Positions 57,307 through 64,000 of a stretch of 64,000 nt of DNA are shown here, piece after piece; the first letter of the stretch is position 1; each line of letters starts with the position of its first letter. The stretch lies in assembly GCA_026874595.1 (NCBI GenBank), contig CM049310.1, positions 76,253,056 through 76,317,055 of the forward strand. Direction: 5' to 3'. Made by a program: the position numbers and the translations under genes. Under the pieces are notes generated by a model, which worked only from the letters and a program-made list of their open reading frames with translations, was not told where the DNA came from and searched no databases. This DNA is from Sipunculus nudus. Its lineage: Eukaryota; Annelida; Sipuncula; Golfingiida; Sipunculidae.

Positions 57307-60300
57307 CTGAAAAATTAAAGGGACATAATCAGGAGCAACATTATGGTATTCCTTTCTCACTTTCAGTTCAGTATTGCAATTTTGTTTTGTTTTTACCTTT
57401 TTTTGTATGTTTCAATAAAAATGTCATATGATCAGGGAAAAGCATGATAATAACAGAATTTTTTTGTTAAACAGGTAAAAGCACTAAATAACCAAGTAAA
57501 TCTTATCAAAATTGTATTATTTTATCTTCTTGAAAAATGAAAATCAAAATGCTTGAGAACAACACTTTTTTGGTCTAATTTATTAAATACAAAATCAGTG
57601 ATTTGTGTAAACACAACTAAGCTATTTCAGAATCTGAAACTGGGGAAAAAAGAAGTTTCATTTATAGAATTATACACATTTATATTTAATAATCAAGCTC
57701 ATAGAAATTGTATTGTAGCTGATGTACATGATTTAGTTCATTTATTTACTATATGTGAATGACACGTAATGACTAAGGAAATGAAAAATAAATGTGAATA
57801 AAATAAAATTGGACTAGGAAAATTAAAAACACAAGGCCTTCAGGCCTAATGCAAACCTGTGCAGAGTTTGGAGTATGAATGGAGGTTTATTTTTAAAATT
57901 TAAAGATCATAGGAAACGATCAGATTTACCATTGAAACACAGACTACACATATTATTCTCCCTATTTAATCAGGATGTGATGTCAATTAAACCTCTAAAG
58001 ATCGATTAAATATATTTTGAAATGACTCTAATAACACCGTTGCATTCAAAAACCCCCTCGGCTGTCCCCGTGAACCCGATCACCCGTGACGTCAGTGTGG
58101 CCAAACAGCCCTGGTCAAGCAACACGGCCCACTGGGTATCACTTACTGCTGACACGCCCCCCAAGTGTCAGTGTTGCCTTCTAAGTCCTGCATATCTACC
58201 TAAGTCATTATGATTTCAGTAAAATGGACATTTTGGACCTGCGGGTTCAGACTAGGACATTTTAAAACTAGAATATGGGTAGTCGACAAACAACTTAGTG
58301 TATCCGCAGAAATCAGAGTGGGATGGGTGAAGTGAGGCATGGATTAAGCGGCAAGGGGAATAGAGTGAGGTGTGTTGCATATTAGCATGGATGTCTGCAG
58401 CGTAAACATGAATGTAGGTGGTGCTACCTGTCATAAAATCAAGAAAATTGTTCAGGATGTATAAACCTGCAAAATTTCAGGTGGATAAGTCAAACCACTG
58501 CTGAGATTTGAGTGATTTTATCCCAAGGCAGATGAACAGATGGACACTGCAAAAATGGTTGCAGGTGGTGCCACCAGTTTTGCCTATGATGAAGAGCTAT
58601 GTGAGATCTATACACATGCAAAATTTTGGCCCAATCGGTCAAACGGTTCCTGAGATATGAGCTTGGATGTCTGCAGAGTAAACGTGAATGTATGTGGCGC
58701 CACCTGTCATAAAATCGAGAAAACTGTCCAGGATGTATAAACCTGCAAAATTTCAGATGGATAAGTCAAACCACTGCTGAGATATGAGTGTTTTTTTTCC
58801 CACTGCAGATGAACAGATGGGTGCTGTGAATTAATGGTTGCAGGTAGCACCACCAGTTTTGCCTATGATGAAGAGCAATGTGAGATCTATACACATGCAA
58901 AACTTTGGCCAAATCCGTCAAATTGTTCCCGAGATATGAGCATGGATGTCTGCAGCGTAAACGTGAATGAAGGTGGTGCTACCTGTCATAAAATCGAGAA
59001 AATTGTTCAGGATGTATAAACCTGCAAAATTTCAGGTGGATAAGTCAAACCACTGCTGAGATTTGAGTGATTTTATCCCAAGGCACATGAACAGATGGGT
59101 GCTGTGCATTAATGGTTGCAGGTGGCGCCACCAGTTTTGCCTATGATGAAGAGCTATGTGAGATCTATACACATGCAAAATTTTGGCCCAATCCGTCAAA
59201 CGGTTCCTGAGATATGAGCTTGGATGTCTGCAGAGTAAACATGAATGTAGGTGGCGCCACCTGTCATAAAATCGAGAATGCTGTCCAGGATGTATAAACC
59301 TGCAAAATTTCAGGTGGATAAGTCAAACCACTGCTGAGATATGAGTGTTTTTTTTCCCACCGCAGATGAACAGATGGGTTCTGTGAATTAATGGTTGCAG
59401 GTGGCACCACCAGTTTTGCCTATGATGAAGAGCAATGTGACATCTATACACATGCAAAATTTTTGCCCAAACGGTCGAATGGTTCCCGAGATATGAGCTT
59501 GGATTTCTGCAGAGTAAATGTGAATGTTGGTGGTGCCACCTGTCATAAAATTGAGAAAGCTGTGCAGGATGTATAAACCTGCAAAATTTCAGGTGGATAA
59601 GTCAAACCACTGCTGAGATATGGGTAATATTATACCAAGGCAGTAGAACAGATGGAGGCTGTGCAAAAATAGTTGCAGGTGGCGCCACCAGTTTTGCCTA
59701 TGATGAAGAGCTATGTGAGATCTAAACACATGCAAAATTTTGGCCCAATTGTTCAAACGGTTCCTGAGATATGAGCTTTGATGTCTCCAGAGTAAACCTG
59801 AATGTAGGTGGCACCACCTGTCATAAAATCGAGAAAGCTGTCCAGGATGTATAAACCTGCAAAATTTCAGGTGAATAAGTCAAACCACTGCTGAGATATG
59901 AGTGATTTTATCCCAAGGCAGATGAACAGATGGACACTGTGCAAAAATGGTTGTAGGTGGCGCCACCATTTTTAGTGTATGTTATAAAGCTATCAAAGGG
60001 CTACATTTTTGCAAAATTTTTAGCCTGATTGGTCAAACAGTTCCCGAGATATGTGGGTTTATGTTGGAAATAGACGCACAAATGGACGCTGGGCAGTGAG
60101 GAAAGGTCAGAGGTCAACCAAAAATGAGGGCGCAGCAGTTCACATGTGACCTGATGATAAACCTAATTCACTTAAAATGCAAACAGTTTCAAACAGTTAA
60201 AAGATATAGTTCCAATAATCTGGGAATTCTGCATCTAAACATTGTGTCTAGACATATAGATGCTGTGTCTAGACATCTAGACACATTGTCTAGACCCCCC

Positions 60301-61162
60301 CCCCCCAGCCAGGTCAGTTGCCATGGTGATGTCTGGACCCCACCTGTTTGTACTGAGTGACCTCTTGACTTGGCTGCTGAAAGTCAGCATGTTGTCAAAT
60401 CTGTTTTCAAATACAGAAAGCCTTTTTCAATTGGCTACAATGTTTTTTTTAACTGTATTTACCCAAGCTATTCTTATAAAACTGGCAGAACCCTACCATA
60501 GAATAATTCTTGTAAAGTTTAAACCAATCAGCTTAACAGTTTCATCATAAATCAGTGTATAAGCTAGAAGAGTTTAAAATTACATTTTCGCTTGTAAAAA
60601 AACACATCAATGTAGGTGGCGCCACCAATACCTCAAAATCAGATATGACATATGTGACAAACATTGGTATAAAATTTGGTGATTACAGCTCTAGCCGTTT
60701 CTGAGATTTTAATTTTAGTGTGCCTTTTTGGATAGATGACTAAGGTCAACCTCCTGTAACTAGGCCAAAAATCTCCAAACTGGAACCATTCGAACAAACC
60801 TGAGAGAGATTGTTCCAGGGATCATTTCTTTGAAATATTGGACAATTTGGATTGACAGTTTCAGAGAAGAAGATTTTTAAAGGTTTTTAAGCTTTTTCTC
60901 TATAAAATCTAAATTAATGCAGATACCCAATAATAAGCTCCAGGGCACCAAGTTTCACATGTGACTAATACTTACATGTAATTTGGAGCTGCTAGCTCCG
61001 ATGGTTTCTGACTTACAGCCATGGACAGCAGAAAGCCAGCCCTGGACGGCGGAAGGCTGACGGCTGACGATGGACTCACTACACTGCACCATCGCATAAG
61101 CTCACAGGTTCGCTAAAAAAAATAGTTCCACCCATAACCATGATGCCAAAAATATATCCTAC
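57307..61162 (-). other. DROSHA intron (3856 bp) filled mostly by family A copy 3
   Basis: Apart from about 520 bp at its 57.3-57.8 kb side and 45 bp at the donor side, this intron is occupied by the family A element at 57829-61117, which lies antisense to DROSHA. Confidence 0.85.
57829..61117 (+). mobile_element. Family A composite repeat element, copy 3 (uninterrupted)
   Basis: The left arm starts ACAAGGCCTTCAGGCCTAAT at 57831. About 250 bp of extra sequence (57903-58178) sits inside it relative to copy 1, before the shared block AAGTCCTGCATATCTACCT. The tandem dimer array runs from about 58400 to 59970, with intact palindromes for example near 59124, 59260 and 59680. The right arm (59970-61117) matches 12600-13725, including the TCTAGA cluster, and ends CACAGGTTCGCTAA followed by A-rich sequence. 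This is the most complete copy in the window. Confidence 0.88.
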
Positions 61163-61307
61163 CTTCTAACAAATCAGCCTTGTCTTTGAGCCTCATGGCC
61201 GATAACCTTGTAGCTTTGGATGGATCCTGGATTACAAACTGAGTCATGCCAAGGTCCTCGCAGATCACAGACTGCATCTTGTTACTGACTAGAGAGCTAC
61301 GCAGTAA
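61163..61307 (-). CDS. DROSHA: DROSHA exon: RNase III domain b, middle
   Basis: A 145-nt exon (acceptor ATTTTCAG, donor GTAGGA) encoding LLRSSLVSNKMQSVICEDLG through DKADLLE. The final ADLLE(A) carries the second pair of acidic catalytic residues of RNase III (D..E), so the active site looks intact. The 48 codons plus one base are in phase with both neighbours. The right end of family A copy 3 is only about 45 bp from the donor. Confidence 0.96.
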
Positions 61308-62088
61308 CTGAAAATATATACTTTCATTGACTGATTTTTTTTTTAAGGTAACCGCCTCCATTTTATAATGCTACCTTAAATGTAAGTCTATTTACATCTG
61401 CAGAATTCCATTCTGGTTTAGGACTACATGACAGGGCAGTATCTCACGCTTCCTCTCATTTTATAGCCTTGTGTTAACCAGGCCCGATGACCACTGCACA
61501 TATGGGCCCTGGGTATGTAAGTGTCCCCATTACTGGGTTATACCGCTGAGGAACCCCTGAAAGGAGCACTGGTTTGTAAGTGAAACACAGCCATTGGGCA
61601 CGACCTTCCCATTAAGCCTGCAGAGCGTTATAACCCTGGGTAGGAGCCGACCGTGAAAAATCTCACTGCCCCCTGCTGAGATTCAAACTCACAAACTTCC
61701 GGCTTTGAGTCCTGTGCTCTACCCCTGAGCCACAGAAACTGGTATATTCAATAAATGTTTACAGAATAAGGCATATATCCCCAGAGTTGTTGAGTCTCAA
61801 GGCGGAAATAATAACTTAATCTTTATGTAAAAGATATCTATCAGAGAACTCTTCCATGAGCTCAGCATTTGAGTTTCATTCCAATAAAGGAGAATAATTA
61901 TTAACCTTTCTGTAAATATACAGAAAAAGAGGTCCAATAGAACAATTAACTTTATCGTGTGGCCTTAAGTGGATCTTGTGGTAACTGGACCATTAAGTAA
62001 GAGTTTTTCCATAAATTATTCTTGAATGAAGTAGTTTGCTGTTATTTAAACAGAACAGTTATGATAAATGTGTAAGAGTTAGACTTAC
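61308..62088 (-). other. DROSHA intron (781 bp)
   Basis: Contains a full SINE (61385-61745) in the same orientation as DROSHA. The rest is unremarkable. Confidence 0.7.
61385..61745 (-). mobile_element. tRNA-derived SINE, type 2, copy 2
   Basis: On the minus strand, an A-box-like TGGCTCAGGGGTAGAGCAC and a B-box-like GTTTGAATCTCAG, followed by the same body as at 19810-20153. The match includes GGTTCCTCAGCGG, GGCCTGGTTAACAC and the distal AGGAAGCGTGAG...TTCTGCAGATGTAAATA, so the match covers the whole ~350-bp length. Confidence 0.85.
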
Positions 62089-62194
62089 AGACAAGTGGCC
62101 TTCATGATGGTCTGGGAAATGCTTGTACAAGTATTCTGAGCAGATTAACTGTAGCACTGTGTCTCCCAGGAACTCCAGTCTCTGGTTGTGACCA
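62089..62194 (-). CDS. DROSHA: DROSHA exon: RNase III signature of domain b (first exon in window)
   Basis: DROSHA is the nuclear RNase III of the Microprocessor, which with DGCR8/Pasha cuts pri-miRNAs. This 106-nt exon (acceptor GATTTCAG, donor GTAAGT) encodes [18 protein letters not shown] and then [25 protein letters not shown] is the RNase III signature with the first catalytic Glu/Asp pair, and [10 protein letters not shown] is typical of DROSHA domain b. The exon starts with one base of a split codon. No upstream exon could be found from 62195 to the window end, so domain a and the N-terminus lie outside. The six exons here encode about 240 residues. Confidence 0.96.
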
Positions 62195-64000
62195 CTGAAA
62201 TCAATCAAAACAAATATATATATACAGGTTTATACATATCTCTACTGGGGCAGCAGTCCTTAAGTTTGTATACCATTCATAGAAATAAAATTTCACAGAA
62301 ATGCCAACTTTTCCACACAACAGAAATTCAGCATGTATTACAAGGATTTGGTAATTGCATAAAAATCTGTAGTTAAGGTTGCAAGACCATGCTCAGATAA
62401 CCAGGCATATAATGCTGATCTACAGAAAAAATGAATTCCAACATATGGGCAAAATTAATGGGGTACCTTTGAACAAAATTATTGTTATTTACTTTAATAT
62501 GTATGGCATTTGTTTCTCAGCACAATCTTCTATTCAAACGTTGAACGATTTTGAAGTTTAAGATATCTATCCTTTTGATTAAATGATACTTTTAATCATA
62601 TTTCAGCTCAATGCAGGGACATGTTATATATTCTCATTGGCAATCTACTCAAGTGTATAAAAATATACAAAGTAATTATCTAGTTTTAATGTCTATCTCA
62701 AACGTTATGTATTTCACTAAAAGAACACAAGAAGGCGCTGATATGCAATAGCAGTTTACCGTAATTAATAATTAAAACATATGCTGAGGTTCCTCATTAA
62801 TTTTAAAAGTCCTGATTACTAGATGTCATGCTGGAATTATTCAACCTAAATCGGCTGCATGAATTGCCTGAAAGGAACCATTTAAATTGGTTGCTCAATC
62901 CATAGCTCATGAAGCCATCCTGTAAACACACCATGCCCCTAGCCCCAAGACCAGCAGACCTCAGACTCTTCCTTTCACTTGTACCAGTGGTACACCCTTA
63001 AATCTAACAATAGACTTGTGACATTCAAGTTTTAGTCTGTACATAAAATGGCAGCCCCTATGAGCAGATTCAGGTTAAGCAACCCTATTCCATGTGCGTT
63101 TGTTGTATAATGGGAGCATTTCATCCAGATCCCAGACTTGGCTGGTACACCTGGGACATCATGGACTGAATTTTATCAACAACTCAGATCTAGTAATGCA
63201 TGTTGTTTTATTCTCTGCTGAGAATTTGGGACTGACAGTGACAGGAATACTGTGCTTTACGGGATCTAGAATTTTTAGTCACAGGGGATTTCCCAGTGTG
63301 TGACGTCACTGCCGAGTTGACAGTGTTCATAGATGTGCCAATAGTTTTTGAACAAATCACACAACCTCATGTTTTTAGTGGAAAAATAGATAGAAAAAAT
63401 GTTTTTCCTCCAGGAACTGGGCTCATTTTATGTAAAATCTATATTAATATTTTTTTCATAGGCAATTATGTTATATGAAAATATAATGAGATTTGGAATA
63501 TGTTTGCTTGACCTCCAGAGTTTGACAGGTCAGCAGGGATCGCAATACTTTGAAATGTTCACCTTTCCAGAGGAAAGGCATTAATACAGGTTTGCCTTTC
63601 TGCAGAAAAATTTGCCTTTCTGCTTTTCATCATATCAAACTTTATCAGACTTCGCTCAGTGTAAATGTTAATCTGCCATCTTACATGTCATCCTACAAGC
63701 ACACTTGCATGCAAAAAGAACTAATAGTTTTCAAAAGTAACACTGTTATATCAGAAACACGACTGTGCAGTGAAAAATACCCCAGGAACATATAGGAGGG
63801 CCTACATGCCGGCAAGTATAAGAAATTATAAACCATTTTTATAGGAAAATATAGGAAGTTGTGGACTACAAAGATAGTCTCAAAGTGGGAATATATTTGC
63901 AGAATTAGTTTGTTGGCCATTAGACCTGTATCTTCCAAGCAGAAGGCGGAGGAACGCCCTTGGGATGACCACACCCTCATCCACAAATTGTTGTAGGTTT
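62195..64000. other. DROSHA intron/upstream sequence
   Basis: Non-coding as far as can be seen. A 39-codon open stretch on the minus strand (63880-63999) is described among the findings but does not match DROSHA. Short TTTGCCTTTCTGC reiterations occur at 63590-63625. Confidence 0.45.

Noticed and set aside
62195-64000. Upstream DROSHA exon within the window
   Set aside because: I searched the minus strand for coding text resembling the segment before GHNQR with a matching phase and found none. It must lie further right.

Overview
This window is animal nuclear DNA: AT-rich, gene-poor and full of repeats, with spliced genes, long introns, tRNA-derived SINEs and (TA)n microsatellites. The kind and density of the degenerate interspersed repeats resemble mollusc genomes I know of. 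'Mollusc, or at least lophotrochozoan' is therefore an inference, not a demonstrated identification.

Three genes can be supported. (1) A torsin-1A-interacting-protein (LAP1/LULL1-like) gene lies on the minus strand. It has a first coding exon at 20403-20538 and a large last exon at 4136-5250, separated by a 15.2-kb intron full of transposons; the joined protein would be 416 residues. (2) An ELAV/Hu-type RNA-binding protein with three RRMs is encoded by one uninterrupted plus-strand reading frame at 35705-36715. (3) The 3' end of DROSHA lies on the minus strand, in six exons from 62194 down to 45930. They cover the second RNase III domain, the dsRNA-binding domain and a lysine/serine-rich tail. 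All five splice junctions are phase-compatible, and the rest of the gene lies beyond the right edge. The three genes show no obvious functional link.

The rest is mainly repeats. The most striking is 'family A': a unique left arm, a tandem array of a 278-bp unit made of two diverged half-units (149 and 129 bp), each opening at a GGTGGCGCCACC palindrome, and a right arm. Copies occur at 8425-13725 (+), 25390-26465 (-) and 57829-61117 (+, inside a DROSHA intron), with a decayed relative at 16083-19200. The first copy is split by a 2.0-kb insertion that has a perfect 15-bp terminal inverted repeat and a 6-bp target duplication. The decayed copy is split by an 898-bp hAT-like element with a perfect 8-bp target duplication. 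'Family B' repeats (7240-8045, 14400-15952, 44440-45276) end in a small hairpin. Three foldback elements lie between 27.8 and 32.1 kb. A decayed Ty3/gypsy pol fragment lies at 24829-25250.

The last DROSHA intron (46067-55199) contains a degenerate ~350-bp tandem repeat that carries a palindromic CACCTG/CAGGTG-type site in each unit, a 65-bp minisatellite next to the dsRBD exon, and several simple repeats. No true tRNA or rRNA gene, CRISPR array or operon was seen. Repeat boundaries are approximate unless a terminal repeat or target duplication is named.
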